Under the pieces are notes generated by a model. The model had not been told where the DNA came from. It ran no database searches and was given only the letters and a program-made list of their open reading frames with translations. A program made the position numbers and the translations under genes. From the NCBI GenBank assembly GCA_016864895.1, contig CP046107.1, positions 310,001-374,000 on the forward strand: a stretch of DNA of 64,000 nt. The letters run 5' to 3'. Origin of the DNA: Neisseriaceae bacterium (GTDB lineage Bacteria; Pseudomonadota; Gammaproteobacteria; Burkholderiales; Neisseriaceae). This document shows positions 20,258 through 31,144 of this stretch, one piece after another. Positions within the stretch are counted from its first letter, which is position 1. The number at the start of each line of letters is the position of its first letter.

Positions 20258-21175
20258 TTAATCCTCAATTAATCCACCAGCATGTTCAATTAATTCTTCA
20301 TATATCTGGGAAAAGTAACTAGACATCATCATCTGATTAGCACTTACCAACATTATCTCACTATGACTATCATCACTATCGTAATCTGATTCATCTGAAA
20401 CTTGCATATCAATAAAGCGAATATTTTTCAGAGTAAAATCATGACATAACAGAAACCTAATCTTATCATTCCATACTAGTGCTAACTGACTAACAAATCG
20501 ATCATTTTCTACAATATCTTGAATCTCATGTGCTAATAAATCACATTTATAAAATTTAATCGCACTAGATGTATCAGACACGCTTTTCAATTCACAAAAA
20601 TTATCTAATGTAAAGTTCCTTTCAGCATACCCACGCCTTAACCATGTAGTCATTAAGGTAGTAACGGACATTTTAGTATTGAGTAGTGTGACCTGTAAGC
20701 CCCCTAATGCTTCTCTTAATTCAGAAATAAACCGCTCACGTTTGCTTTCATTGGCCTGATCTATTAATAAAAATCCATTTGTACCATTATAAAGAGCTTC
20801 AATAAAAGATTGCTTTATAAAAGCCTTAGGTAATAGATCATCAATAATAGACTGTTTCATTTCTCTTTTTTCTCGACTAGATATTTTCCTATATTCTACT
20901 TTTTCAACTGACTCTATTCTCACTGCTAGTTCATCATTAACAATGTAACTTGGAAGTAATTTTTCTTCCTTTTTTAATCTCATTTTCCAACTATTCTCTA
21001 TAGGGAAAATCATTTGCTCTGTAAAAGAATAGGCTGGTACAAATCCTTGCACATCTTTTGATAAACCCATCATCAAGGGAATATTATGCTGAGTTAGTTT
21101 TTCTTCAACCACGTTAATGCTCGGAAACGATTCAGGATTAATTAATACTACACTTAGTTGCTTAAACCACTTCAT
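20258..21175 (-). CDS. rdgC: Recombination-associated protein RdgC
   Basis: 305 residues. RdgC is a ring-shaped DNA-binding protein that restrains RecA; in Neisseria it also influences pilin antigenic variation. Seen: the typical opening M-K-W-F-K-Q-L, P-x-F-S-F-like segment near 50 and the L-L-P-K-A-F region near 135. It lies 9 bases after the metal-transporter binding-protein gene, so it may be co-transcribed with it. Confidence 0.93.
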   Translation of the reverse strand: MKWFKQLSVVLINPESFPSINVVEEKLTQHNIPLMMGLSKDVQGFVPAYSFTEQMIFPIENSWKMRLKKEEKLLPSYIVNDELAVRIESVEKVEYRKISSREKREMKQSIIDDLLPKAFIKQSFIEALYNGTNGFLLIDQANESKRERFISELREALGGLQVTLLNTKMSVTTLMTTWLRRGYAERNFTLDNFCELKSVSDTSSAIKFYKCDLLAHEIQDIVENDRFVSQLALVWNDKIRFLLCHDFTLKNIRFIDMQVSDESDYDSDDSHSEIMLVSANQMMMSSYFSQIYEELIEHAGGLIED

Positions 21176-21184
21176 ATATAATTA

Positions 21185-22114
21185 TTACTTTCTTTTCAAA
21201 TGTAAGGTAATCTTATCAATATTATGTCTCATCAACTCTAGATAATTTGGTACTTCTTCATTTTTATCACTTAGAAAGTCTGAATATAAATCTCCAACTA
21301 TTCCCGTACCAGTTCGTTTAGATACTAACTGAGCAATTCTTACATCTGAATTTTTTTCCGAGAATATATACTTGACATTTTTCTTATTAATAGAATTGAT
21401 TGTTTCAGATACTTTCTTAGCTGAAATTTCACCATGTTCATGCTCATGTTCTGATTCTAAACTGAGATAATCTAAATGGTAATAATTTGCTAGATATTTA
21501 AACCCTGCATGAACAGTTATCAATACGCTATTCTCAATATCTACTTGCTTAAATTTAGAATCAGACCACTGTTGTAACTCATCTAATTTCTTTAAATATT
21601 CATTTGCTCTTCTACTAAAATATTTCCAGTTAGAGGGATTCTTTTTAATCAGCTGACTTTGAATTAATCGTATGCTTTTTTTAGCCAGCCTAATATCATG
21701 CCAAGTGTGTGGATCAAATAATTTGACTTCTTTATCACTAATTTCGTGCACATCCTCATCACTGAAATGATATTGAATCAGTGGGATCAAATCTTGTGAG
21801 GTAAATATATTAGATACAATAATGAGTTTTTCAGAATAAGCTTTCACAGCATTCAAAATGCTGCCAGATTCAAAATGAAGTCCATGAATAAATATAATAT
21901 CTGCTTCTTTTAAAGCAATCTGATCTTGAGCAGTTGTTTCATAGTGATGTGAATCATGATTTAAATCTACTAAATTAACAACTTCTATTTTATTGCCCCC
22001 AATTTCCTTTAGCCAGTTCCCCAAAATACTAAAACTTGAAATAACCTTAAGTTTATCTGCGTAAGACAATTGGAAAGAAAATACTAATAATATGAAAATA
22101 AAAAATTTCTTCAT
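21185..22114 (-). CDS. znuA: Metal ABC transporter substrate-binding protein (zinc/manganese)
   Basis: 309 residues. The start at 22114 is preferred: it begins a clear signal peptide (F-Q-L-S-Y-A cleavage near 18), whereas the longer frame would overlap the permease gene. Cluster A-1 binding protein: metal ligands are in H-D-S-H-H-Y, F-D-P-H-T-W-H and a late D. A His/Glu-rich loop (E-H-E-H-E-H) near 210 favours zinc. The transporter order ATPase-permease-binding protein is on one strand. Manganese cannot be excluded. Confidence 0.85.
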   Translation of the reverse strand: MKKFFIFILLVFSFQLSYADKLKVISSFSILGNWLKEIGGNKIEVVNLVDLNHDSHHYETTAQDQIALKEADIIFIHGLHFESGSILNAVKAYSEKLIIVSNIFTSQDLIPLIQYHFSDEDVHEISDKEVKLFDPHTWHDIRLAKKSIRLIQSQLIKKNPSNWKYFSRRANEYLKKLDELQQWSDSKFKQVDIENSVLITVHAGFKYLANYYHLDYLSLESEHEHEHGEISAKKVSETINSINKKNVKYIFSEKNSDVRIAQLVSKRTGTGIVGDLYSDFLSDKNEEVPNYLELMRHNIDKITLHLKRK

Positions 22115-22124
22115 GACACACTCA

Positions 22125-22979
22125 CTAATGTTTCTGATATTGCTGAAATAATATTCCAGAATTAGGGCCAATAAAAAGAGAAAACATATAAAAAATACCA
22201 CAACATAAAATAATCATGGCACCAGATGCTACATCAACATAAAAAGATAAAAGCAGACCAATTATACCATTGATAAAAGCAAAACAGAATGCACCAATCA
22301 ATATACTTTCCATTCTAGAAAACCAGAGCTTTGCAGTAATTGCAGGAATCATCATCAATCCCACCGATAATAATGTTCCTAAGGTTTGGAATCCTCCAAC
22401 TAGGTTTAGTACAATTAAAAATTGAAAAATAATTAAGAAAATTGAACCTTTTGCTTTTACTATCTTTAAAAAAATTGGTTCAATACTTTCAACATAAAGT
22501 GCTCTATAAATAATTGCCAATAAAACTAAAGTTGTTGTCGTAATACTAGCAATCCACAGTAATCCATTATGATTAACTTGAAATAAGGAACCAAATAAAA
22601 AATCCATGAGGTCAGTGCTGGTTCCATACTTACTTATCAAAATTACACCTAAAGCCAAACAGGTTAGATAAAACCCTGCAAAATTAGCATCTTCTTGTAA
22701 TCCAGTCTTTTTAGTTGCAATAGTTGACACGAAAATCATCAACAAACCAGTTAGCAATCCCATCAAACTCATAACTACCGGATTTAAAAAAGCAATTAAA
22801 AAACCAAGTGCTACTCCTGGCAAAATAGCATGGCTAAGTGCGTCTCCTACCAAACTCATTCGACGCATAATCAAAAACACACCAATTGGTGTTGTGCCTA
22901 TGCTTTGATATAAAATAGCTAATAAAGCTATTCTCATAAAATCATATTCTACAAAAGGGGAAATCAAGTAGTCATACAT
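22125..22979 (-). CDS. znuB: Metal ABC transporter permease (zinc/manganese)
   Basis: 284 residues, ABC-3 family permease with about eight membrane segments. The conserved cytoplasmic stretch G-D-A-L-S-H-A-I-L-P-G-V-A is near residues 44-56. It forms the membrane channel with the ATPase encoded 5 bases upstream and receives metal from the binding protein encoded just downstream. Confidence 0.9.
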   Translation of the reverse strand: MYDYLISPFVEYDFMRIALLAILYQSIGTTPIGVFLIMRRMSLVGDALSHAILPGVALGFLIAFLNPVVMSLMGLLTGLLMIFVSTIATKKTGLQEDANFAGFYLTCLALGVILISKYGTSTDLMDFLFGSLFQVNHNGLLWIASITTTTLVLLAIIYRALYVESIEPIFLKIVKAKGSIFLIIFQFLIVLNLVGGFQTLGTLLSVGLMMIPAITAKLWFSRMESILIGAFCFAFINGIIGLLLSFYVDVASGAMIILCCGIFYMFSLFIGPNSGILFQQYQKH

Positions 22980-22984
22980 GGCTT

Positions 22985-23662
22985 TTAACCTTTATCAAAT
23001 AATTTGAAATCAACCAGACTAGTAGGTCCCTGATACCTAACATTAACATCTAAAATAACTGTGTTAGGAAAATATTCCTGTATAATTTCCTGATCATGTA
23101 CAACAACTATAAGACCTTTTTGATTCGCTTTTGCTTGTGATAAAAAGTCTAATAGCTGAATAGTGGTATCGTAGTCCACAGCGTTAAATGGCTCGTCCAA
23201 TAAAAAATAGTCCGCCTTCTGTACCAAAAGTCTCGCAAATAGAACCCTTTGCAATTGACCTCTTGATAATTCTGAAACCTGTTTGTCAGCTAAATCTATA
23301 AGACCAACTTGTGATAAAGCTGTACAAACCCTCTCTTTTTGTTCTACATTTAAACCTTTATAAAAAGAAATTTCGTACCATAACCCTAATGCAACCAACT
23401 CAAATACACTCAGCGGCTCTGCAACATTAACCGTGCTGTTTTGAGCTAGATAAGTAATTTGAGACTGATCTAAATTAACTAGATCAACTTGACCACTATC
23501 TGGATTGATAAGACCGATGATGGTTTTTAATAATGTACTTTTCCCCGCACCATTAGGCCCATAAACAGCCCATTGTTCGTTATTCTCAAAAACAAGATTA
23601 ACATGCTCTAGACTAATTTTATTTTTATATTTAACCGTGACGTCATTAACTATGATGGCCAT
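22985..23662 (-). CDS. znuC: Metal ABC transporter ATP-binding protein
   Basis: 225 residues. Walker A G-P-N-G-A-G-K-S-T near 36-44, signature L-S-R-G-Q near 131 and Walker B F-L-L-D-E-P near 150, then the H-D switch histidine near 189. It powers the ZnuAB-type importer encoded immediately downstream. Confidence 0.92.
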   Translation of the reverse strand: MAIIVNDVTVKYKNKISLEHVNLVFENNEQWAVYGPNGAGKSTLLKTIIGLINPDSGQVDLVNLDQSQITYLAQNSTVNVAEPLSVFELVALGLWYEISFYKGLNVEQKERVCTALSQVGLIDLADKQVSELSRGQLQRVLFARLLVQKADYFLLDEPFNAVDYDTTIQLLDFLSQAKANQKGLIVVVHDQEIIQEYFPNTVILDVNVRYQGPTSLVDFKLFDKG

Positions 23663-23663
23663 A

Positions 23664-23795
23664 TCATCCCCAAAAGTATAAGCTCAACCAAATCAAAACC
23701 AATACTGGAAAGATAATAATTAACCTATTTATAACGCCATTTAACAGCAATGATTTCATTTTTTTTATAAATTTAGATAAAGAAAGGATCGTCAT
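23664..23795 (-). CDS. Possible 43-residue membrane peptide before the ABC operon
   Basis: Short open frame ending 1 base before the znuC ATG. The N-terminal half is basic and the C-terminal half is a single hydrophobic helix ending L-Y-F-W-G. The ribosome site is weak. Tight spacing to znuC suggests either a coupled small membrane protein or a chance leader frame. Confidence 0.3.
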   Translation of the reverse strand: MTILSLSKFIKKMKSLLLNGVINRLIIIFPVLVLIWLSLYFWG

Positions 23796-23892
23796 GATAA
23801 CAAAAATTCTTTTAATCTTAAATGACCCTATACAAATTTTCATTCTATAATGTCACTATCAATTTTTAAAACAATTTCATGAGGGATAAATT

Positions 23893-24372
23893 ATGCAACT
23901 GTTATTATGGAGACATGCTGAAGCCAATGATCATAAAAATGATCTTAAACGTCATTTAACCCCAAAAGGATTCCAGCAAGCAGAAAAAATGAGCAAATGG
24001 ATTAAAAAACACTTTTCCGATGAACATACTGTTTGGGTGTCTGAAGCCTTTCGTACTCAAGAAACTGCTAGTTTTTTAAAGCACAAGCCGCTTATAAAGC
24101 CACATCTAAACCCTTCATCCCCAGTCAATATCATTCTAAATGATATTTTAGATAATATCTTTTCAGAAAATATAATTATTGTTGGACACCAACCATGGAT
24201 AGGAAGCTTAACTGCCTACCTTATTTATGTTAATTACAACCGCCACATCAATATACCAATATATTGGCCTTTCAAGAGAGCAAGCATATGGTGGTTGGAA
24301 ATTAAACAGGATAATCAAAATTCTTTTTACACAAAAGTTAAGGCGAATTTGACGCCAAATCTGTTGGATTAA
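23893..24372 (+). CDS. sixA: Phosphohistidine phosphatase SixA
   Basis: 159 residues. Histidine-phosphatase superfamily: catalytic R-H-A at residues 7-9 (Arg7, His8) and the second histidine in V-G-H-Q-P-W near 101. SixA removes phosphate from histidine phosphotransfer domains. Ribosome site GAGGG is present. It is convergent with ubiB, 7 bases apart. Confidence 0.88.
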   Translation: MQLLLWRHAEANDHKNDLKRHLTPKGFQQAEKMSKWIKKHFSDEHTVWVSEAFRTQETASFLKHKPLIKPHLNPSSPVNIILNDILDNIFSENIIIVGHQPWIGSLTAYLIYVNYNRHINIPIYWPFKRASIWWLEIKQDNQNSFYTKVKANLTPNLLD

Positions 24373-24379
24373 TCATAAA

Positions 24380-25909
24380 TTAAAAAACTTTTAATAATAA
24401 AACTAAAACTAAGATACCAGTCAAGATAGATAACCAATTGCGAATGCTTTTTTGAATTTGGATCAGTTGTATATTATTCTTTTTAGATTCGACAAGAGCA
24501 GTATCTAAAGCATCATAGAGTTTTCTAGGCAACTCGGGTAACATACGTGACCAATTGGTAGATTCCTTTTTAAGATTCTCCCATAATACATCAATTCCAA
24601 ATTGTTCCTTCGTCCAATTAATAAGAAAAGGTTTACCTATTTTCCATAAATCCAAATCAGGGTCTAGTTGTCTACCTAATCCTTCTACATTCAGCAGTGT
24701 TTTTTGCAATAATACAAGTTGTGGTTGTACTGCAATATTAAAACGGCGACTAACTTCAAAAAGACGCATCAATAAAAGACCAAAGGATATTCTAGCTAAT
24801 GGTTGATTGAATATTGGTTCACATACATATCGAATTGCTGCCTCTAGTTCATCAACTCTTGTTTCAGGAGGCGCCCATCCGCACTCAATATGGGATTCGG
24901 CTACTCGATAATAATCCTGATTAAAAAAAGCTAAAAAATTAATGGTTAAATAACGTTTATCATGCTCAGTTAAAGAACCAACAATACCAAAATCTAAAGC
25001 AATATAGCGACCATCTTCTGCAACAAATATATTTCCTGGATGCATATCTGCATGAAAAAATCCATTTTTAAACACTTGTGTAAAAAATATTTGCACTCCA
25101 AATTCCGATAATTCCTTTAAGTTAATATTTTTTTGTTTAAGTGTTTTAATATCAGAAATAGGTATACCATCCATCCATTCCAAAGTTAATACATTACGAG
25201 TACAATATTCAAAGTAAATTTCAGGAATAACCAATATAGGACTATTCAAAAATTGTCGTCTTAATAAGCTCCCATTAGCTGCTTCATTTAAGAGATTAAC
25301 CTCATCATGTAAATACTTTTTAAATTCACCTAACACTTCCTGTAATCTTAATCGTCTGGCATCTTCTGATACCATCTCAAGAAAAATACATATTTTAGAT
25401 AATAAATTCAAATCCTTCTGTATTAAACTCTCAATATTTGGTCGAATAACCTTAACAGCCACTTTCTGACCTTTATTCCCATTTATATCTCTCAAATAAG
25501 CTTGATGCACCTGTGCAATAGAGGCACTCGCCACAGGTGTCATGTTGAATTCATAATAAACTTCATCTAAAGAACGTTTAAAGTCTTTTTCTATTTGCTG
25601 TTTAGCTATTTCACTATCAAAAGGTGGTACTTTATCCTGAAGTCTAGATAATTCATTAATATATTCTTTAGGAAATATATCTGGCCTCGTGGATAATAAC
25701 TGTCCAAATTTAACAAATATAGGTCCTAACTCTTCTAATGACATCCTTAATCTTTGAGGTAGAGGTAAGTCCTTATGAACATCTGACTGAGGATACACTT
25801 TAAAAAAAAAACGTATCAATAAGGGAATTTCTACAAATTCTGCCAAATCTAATAAAGCATAGCATCGAATAACTGAGAAAATTTTAAAGAATCGAAAAAA
25901 AAGTTTCAT
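24380..25909 (-). CDS. ubiB: Ubiquinone biosynthesis kinase-like protein UbiB
   Basis: 509 residues. Atypical ABC1/ADCK kinase family needed for ubiquinone synthesis at the inner membrane. Seen: the family K-x-G-Q signature as K-F-G-Q near 67, V-A-V-K near 154, A-D-M-H-P-G-N near 288, L-D-F-G-I-V-G near 308, and a C-terminal hydrophobic anchor. It is the first protein gene downstream of the 16S-tRNA-tRNA unit on the same strand, where 23S would be expected. Confidence 0.94.
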   Translation of the reverse strand: MKLFFRFFKIFSVIRCYALLDLAEFVEIPLLIRFFFKVYPQSDVHKDLPLPQRLRMSLEELGPIFVKFGQLLSTRPDIFPKEYINELSRLQDKVPPFDSEIAKQQIEKDFKRSLDEVYYEFNMTPVASASIAQVHQAYLRDINGNKGQKVAVKVIRPNIESLIQKDLNLLSKICIFLEMVSEDARRLRLQEVLGEFKKYLHDEVNLLNEAANGSLLRRQFLNSPILVIPEIYFEYCTRNVLTLEWMDGIPISDIKTLKQKNINLKELSEFGVQIFFTQVFKNGFFHADMHPGNIFVAEDGRYIALDFGIVGSLTEHDKRYLTINFLAFFNQDYYRVAESHIECGWAPPETRVDELEAAIRYVCEPIFNQPLARISFGLLLMRLFEVSRRFNIAVQPQLVLLQKTLLNVEGLGRQLDPDLDLWKIGKPFLINWTKEQFGIDVLWENLKKESTNWSRMLPELPRKLYDALDTALVESKKNNIQLIQIQKSIRNWLSILTGILVLVLLLKVF

Positions 25910-26252
25910 AAATATCTATCGTTTAAATTTAATACACAGTCTTTATATTGTATTTATCTGAAATAATACTCTTACTCTTGCCTAAATTCTAGAATGCTCA
26001 ACCCTAAGTACCAGCAAATTTTGTAAGCATATGAAATATAATCAAATACATATCATACAATTAATAAACTGGATCTTTAAAACCTAAAAACTTAATGTAG
26101 TATTTGAAATTACTTAAATAAACTCAATATGAAATGAAAAACACTGCATACACTCACATATCGAAAGAATAAAACTAGTAAAAACAAAGAGAAACAACAA
26201 TCGGACTTAATCTAACAACAATAATTCAAATAGAAATCTAACCACATAATAT
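25910..26252. other. 343-base gap between tRNA-Ala and ubiB; 23S rRNA absent
   Basis: AT-rich, no gene seen. In a standard rrn operon the 23S gene would begin here on the minus strand. I see no stretch resembling the start of 23S and no clear terminator hairpin. Confidence 0.7.
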
Positions 26253-26328
<76 letters not shown>

Positions 26329-26354
26329 CGAATAAAGATTTGTATTGATAGGAT

Positions 26355-26431
<77 letters not shown>

Positions 26432-26454
26432 ATTAGCTTCTCAATCAACAACCA

Positions 26455-26479
26455 ATTATCGATAAGTGTAAGTGCAATT
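26455..26479 (-). ncRNA. 3' strand of the 16S processing stem
   Basis: 25-base arm that is the inverted complement of 28135-28159 with one G-U pair. The two arms flank the 16S gene and would form the long duplex cut by RNase III during pre-16S maturation. Confidence 0.8.
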
Positions 26480-26492
26480 TCCTCATATTCTC

Positions 26493-28037
<1,545 letters not shown>

Positions 28038-28134
28038 AATCTCTAACTTATTTCTTATTCTGGTCTAATTCTCAAAGTATTAACAGAATAGTTTCCTATC
28101 CTTCTCTTATACTTCTTCAAATCAGTGTGAGGCC

Positions 28135-28159
28135 AATTGCACTCACACTTATCGATAAT
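28135..28159 (-). ncRNA. 5' strand of the 16S processing stem
   Basis: 25-base arm in the rRNA leader that pairs with 26455-26479 (one G-U). It contains the self-complementary TTATCGATAA. Confidence 0.8.
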
Positions 28160-28163
28160 CAAT

Positions 28164-28174
28164 TGTCAAAGAAC
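28164..28174 (-). promoter_or_regulatory. boxA-like antitermination element of the rRNA leader
   Basis: Minus-strand GTTCTTTGACA, close to the rRNA boxA consensus TGCTCTTTAACA, between the promoter and the processing stem, as expected for Nus-factor antitermination. Confidence 0.7.
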
Positions 28175-28207
28175 CAACTAATTCGTTTCAATTAGTGAAG
28201 ACCGTAA

Positions 28208-28236
28208 TTATATTTATCCTTCATTACTATGTCAAC
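28208..28236 (-). promoter_or_regulatory. rRNA promoter (sigma-70 type)
   Basis: On the minus strand a perfect TTGACA (28231-28236), 17-base spacer, and perfect TATAAT (28208-28213). Predicted transcription start is near 28201, about 165 bases before 16S. This is the strongest promoter I can read in the window. Confidence 0.9.
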
Positions 28237-28383
28237 CATATTTCTGCCCTTTCTCTATGTTTATTTATTAGATCTCTAACTAACTACTTGATATACCAGA
28301 ATGATCTACTGTTTTCCCTTCTAAACAAATAGCTAGGTCTTGTTGAACAATCAAACAAAAGAATCAACCTCATCAATTTAAAT

Positions 28384-28437
28384 AACGTCCTGATAAAAAT
28401 CCTTTTCATTAAATCGATTATTTTTTATCAGGACGTT
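28384..28437. repeat. 16-bp perfect inverted repeat upstream of the rRNA promoter
   Basis: Arms 28384-28399 and 28422-28437 are exact inverted complements, with a 22-base AT-rich loop. It lies between the lipoprotein gene end (28656) and the rRNA promoter. The arms lack a downstream T-run on the minus strand, so a terminator is only one option; a protein-binding site or small mobile-element end are others. Confidence 0.6.
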
Positions 28438-28655
28438 GATTGTAACTATTTACCAGTGACCTGTGACTAAGTTATCACTTTGCAGGTACAAAATTCCACG
28501 TTCGTTATGATGCTTCACAATATAGCTCAGTACCTATATTCCGACACATATTAATGATCTATTCCCCACTTATATTGAAAATCTATCCCTTCATCTCATC
28601 TCTTAATACTTTTTTTACTGTTATATAATGACTATTAATAACGCTCTAACTATAT

Positions 28656-29615
28656 TTACTGAGTTAACTGATTTAACAACTTATCTAATTTTTCATCAGC
28701 TACTTTACTAGCCTGATCCAGTACTTTCATCGAAGCTTCATCATTAGCAGAAAGTTTATTGTCCTTGAAATGTTTTTTTTGCTTTGATATTTTCTTAGAA
28801 ACCTCTATTTTTTTCTGTACCATATCAATAAGACTATCTCTATAAGCTTTGACATCTTCATGTTTAATCTCTAGAGAATTTAGTTGTTTGATAATTTCCT
28901 CATCTATCTTTAAAATTTCGCTTAAAAGTTTTTTATTATAAGCTTCTTCAGATTGAATCGATTGGTCACTAGCTAATTTTTTAGCAATATTTCCTGCACT
29001 TTTATATTCTAAATCTAAAATACTTGCAATTTGATAGTACTCTTTTACTCCCCCAGTAGCAGAATTTGCAAACTTTTCATCAATAATAATTTTTTTACCC
29101 AAAATATCAGCACTAACATCCGCCATTTTTTGGTTTAGTTCAATATAATCTTTCATTTGCTCTTGCGTCAACTTTTTAGCACCATTTTCAGATAACTGAG
29201 CCAAACGAGTAGATTCCTTTTCTAAAGCTTTTTGTACCTTCAATGCGTCATCTTGTAGTTTAAAATATTCTTTCATATCATTATCATTAATATTCAGACC
29301 ATTATAATATTTCTTAGTGTCTTCATTTAAACTATTGAATTTAGCTTCTACCTCTTTTTGAGCTTGTTTTGCCTTTTCCTCAGAATCTATTCCTTTTTCA
29401 ATTTCTTCCAAGTAATTTTGGAGTTCCTTTGTATTGTCTCTCTGCTTAATTTGCATTTTCAAAAAAAGTTGCTCCTGCATCAAAGTCTGTCGCTTTTCGA
29501 TATTGGCTATTTTTGTGTCACCTGCTACATTAACATTATTAGCATTTTCATTTTTATCACATGCCGTTAGTATAAACAAACCGAAAATCGATAATAAATA
29601 TAATTTATTTTTCAA
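28656..29615 (-). CDS. Coiled-coil lipoprotein of unknown function
   Basis: 319 residues from a TTG at 29615, chosen because a strong AAGGAG lies 7 bases upstream and the signal peptide begins here. Lipobox L-T-A-C puts the lipid cysteine at residue 19. The mature protein is almost entirely charged, Lys/Glu-rich and helical with heptad-like spacing, typical of an extended coiled coil reaching across the periplasm. No family recognised. Confidence 0.75.
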   Translation of the reverse strand: MKNKLYLLSIFGLFILTACDKNENANNVNVAGDTKIANIEKRQTLMQEQLFLKMQIKQRDNTKELQNYLEEIEKGIDSEEKAKQAQKEVEAKFNSLNEDTKKYYNGLNINDNDMKEYFKLQDDALKVQKALEKESTRLAQLSENGAKKLTQEQMKDYIELNQKMADVSADILGKKIIIDEKFANSATGGVKEYYQIASILDLEYKSAGNIAKKLASDQSIQSEEAYNKKLLSEILKIDEEIIKQLNSLEIKHEDVKAYRDSLIDMVQKKIEVSKKISKQKKHFKDNKLSANDEASMKVLDQASKVADEKLDKLLNQLTQ

Positions 29616-29899
29616 TCCAAATCTCCTTACTTCAATTACCCTAAAATAAATCCCTTAAAACGAACTTTAGAATTCTATACTATTTTCCTCATGAATACCA
29701 ATCAATTAATGTCAACTTTTACTTTAAAAAACAATTATTTCTAAATATAATCTATCAATCCTCTATAAATCAGTTGTTAATACTAGTTTTGTATAGCAAA
29801 TAAATATACAATATCTGAAGCCAACCACTTCTTCGTGGGTAAAATACAGTTCAGGAATCATCCAAAAGAAAATATAGGTTTACGCTTCAAGATTGATCA

Positions 29900-31144
29900 A
29901 TGAATAATTTTTATAAAATATGGGTAGGAGATTTTGCATCTGATATCGGTAATAAGATGCTCTTTTTTATTATTCCTATTTTAGGTTTAAATATAATGAA
30001 GCTAAGTCCTACAGAAGTTGGTTACGTCTCAACTATATATTTATCTGTTCCATTAATTTTAGGACTCTATTTAGGATCACTTGCTGATAGACATTATTCC
30101 AAAGCAATGCTTTATTTGTGTAATATTACTAGAATCATTGTTCTCCTGATAATAGTATTACTATTGGTAAACAATTATCTGAATTGGTATATTTTAGGAG
30201 CAGGATTATTTATCCTAAATGCTATTTCCTTATATTATGACAGTCTTATGGTCTCTGTTGTACCACAAATTGTGTCACAAAAAGAATTAGTAAAAGCTAA
30301 CTCATTTATTGAAGCAGGAAATTCAGTCAATTCATCTCTTGGACCATCTATAGCTGGATTTTTAGTTACATATTTTTCTGTAAAGCTAATTTTTATTATT
30401 GATATCATCACTTATATTTGGAGCTCTCTGTTATTAGCAACCACTGATTTTAAACTTAAAAAACAATCTGATAATCTCTCTGAAAATGATGAAATTACCT
30501 ATTTAAAAGATATTAAGGTTGGTTTTAAATTATTATTTAGTAACCCATCTCAAAAAGTGATACTTTATTCGGTATCGATTTATAATTTTTTTGCTTCTTG
30601 GCTGTTAGTAATTTTACCAATATACGCTATAAAAGAAGTTGGATTGTCTAGTTATCAACTGGGAATGATATATTTGTTTCCATTTGTTTTTGGAATTATA
30701 GGGGCATATTTTACAAGTTATCTACAGAAAAAAGTTTCACCACGAAATATAATCACCTACAGTTTAGTGCCAGTAGCAGTTATCACCTTGCTACTTCCTT
30801 TAAATAAATATTTTAATAACCAATATTTATTTATATTTTTATATATATGCACCCTTTCTATCATGGAATTTTGTATTACAATAAACCTCGTAATTGATCG
30901 TTCAATAAGACAAAGTATTTATCCCATAAATCATTTATCCAAAATAGAATCTACTATAAGATTTTTAACTTGGGGTTTTGACCCTTTTGGTGCTCTTATT
31001 GCAAGTTTAATTATTAGCTTTTCTTCGGTATTTTTATCACTTTCTATTGGGGTGATTGGATTCATGCTCCCTCCTTTAATATGTATCTTTAGTAAAAGTT
31101 TGAAAAAATTATCGTTCGGTGACCCACTTCATCCTGAACAATGA
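29900..31144 (+). CDS. MFS transporter (MFS_3-like)
   Basis: 414 residues, about 12 membrane segments. Seen: S-L-A-D-R in the motif A loop near residue 60, and G-x-x-x-N-S-x-x-S-L-G-P-S-I-A-G near 140-155, common in drug or siderophore exporters of this group. Substrate unknown. It stands alone between two intergenic regions. It is a distant relative of the MFS protein at 2.5 kb rather than a copy. Confidence 0.8.
   Translation: MNNFYKIWVGDFASDIGNKMLFFIIPILGLNIMKLSPTEVGYVSTIYLSVPLILGLYLGSLADRHYSKAMLYLCNITRIIVLLIIVLLLVNNYLNWYILGAGLFILNAISLYYDSLMVSVVPQIVSQKELVKANSFIEAGNSVNSSLGPSIAGFLVTYFSVKLIFIIDIITYIWSSLLLATTDFKLKKQSDNLSENDEITYLKDIKVGFKLLFSNPSQKVILYSVSIYNFFASWLLVILPIYAIKEVGLSSYQLGMIYLFPFVFGIIGAYFTSYLQKKVSPRNIITYSLVPVAVITLLLPLNKYFNNQYLFIFLYICTLSIMEFCITINLVIDRSIRQSIYPINHLSKIESTIRFLTWGFDPFGALIASLIISFSSVFLSLSIGVIGFMLPPLICIFSKSLKKLSFGDPLHPEQ

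Larger units (their letters stand above)
28038..28655. other. Non-coding: rRNA leader, promoter and upstream region
   Basis: 618 bases without a protein gene. From right to left: unremarkable sequence, the 28384-28437 inverted repeat, the rRNA promoter, boxA and the processing-stem arm leading into 16S. Confidence 0.7.

Noticed and set aside
20075..20272. 65-codon plus-strand frame
   Set aside because: Antisense shadow of dcd.
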